Shown: positions 62,528 to 64,000 of the stretch, one piece after another
Layout: each line of letters opens with the position of its first letter
How positions within the stretch are numbered: the first letter of the stretch is position 1
Assembly (NCBI GenBank): GCA_016795465.1
Contig: JAEUHK010000018.1
Location: forward strand, 44,974-108,973
Length of the DNA: 64,000 nt
Direction: 5' to 3'
Source of the DNA: Verrucomicrobiaceae bacterium
GTDB lineage: Bacteria > Verrucomicrobiota > Verrucomicrobiia > Verrucomicrobiales > Verrucomicrobiaceae
Made by a program: the position numbers and the translations under genes
The notes under the pieces: generated by a model
Told to the model about the DNA's origin: nothing
The model's database searches: none
The model's input: only the letters and a program-made list of their open reading frames with translations

Positions 62528-64000
<1,473 letters not shown>

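Overview
The window looks like a chromosome segment from a Verrucomicrobiota bacterium, most likely a Prosthecobacter/Verrucomicrobiaceae-type organism. This is judged from gene content only. Supporting traits are GC-rich coding bias, few clear Shine-Dalgarno sites, very large secreted multidomain proteins, PVC-type 'membrane-bound dehydrogenase' propellers fused to SGNH, ThuA, cupredoxin or cytochrome c modules, a sulfatase, a PEP-CTERM protein, a kinase with an FGE-like domain and DUF5069. I saw no rRNA, tRNA, CRISPR array, transposase or phage structural gene.

Layout. 0-3.4 kb (+): a cut-off two-repeat protein, a PfkB sugar kinase and a GDP-L-fucose synthase. 3.4-23.6 kb is almost all minus strand. 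Read 5' to 3' it runs sigma factor, anti-sigma-like protein, PDZ protein, terminator; then two polyamine-type ABC permeases, a second sigma factor, a Ser/Thr kinase with an FGE-like domain, a 3694-residue surface protein, a sulfatase, a small membrane protein between two copies of a 70-bp repeat, and DUF5069. 23.8-27.9 kb (+): nusA-infB-rbfA behind a promoter and a hairpin leader. 28.0-30.6 kb: an O-acetylhomoserine sulfhydrylase-type enzyme with a strong terminator, then a secreted ThuA protein.

30.6-36.3 kb is the accessory stretch. It begins with hairpin and 21-bp repeats, then has five plus-strand genes of lower GC: a helical unknown, a lipoprotein, a small unknown, a three-segment membrane protein and a signal-less M15 peptidase/peptidoglycan-binding/GH75-type chitosanase fusion. 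This is the best candidate here for an undescribed system. 36.5-50.4 kb: two giant paralogous secreted redox/SGNH proteins flank a surface-glycan module (CelD-like acyltransferase, carbamoyltransferase, SxtJ, DUF5989, SGNH hydrolase), followed by a second PfkB kinase.

50.5-64 kb: MazG, a NagB-like isomerase, a second member of the membrane family, a divergent ArsR/rhodanese sulfur module with a clear operator, a secreted methyltransferase, an orphan ABC ATPase, a phosphatase, three envelope proteins of unknown role, a PEP-CTERM haloperoxidase homologue that has lost its active-site residues, a frameshifted serine hydrolase, and a TPP riboswitch driving thiC. thiC carries an in-frame repeat insertion and runs off the end.
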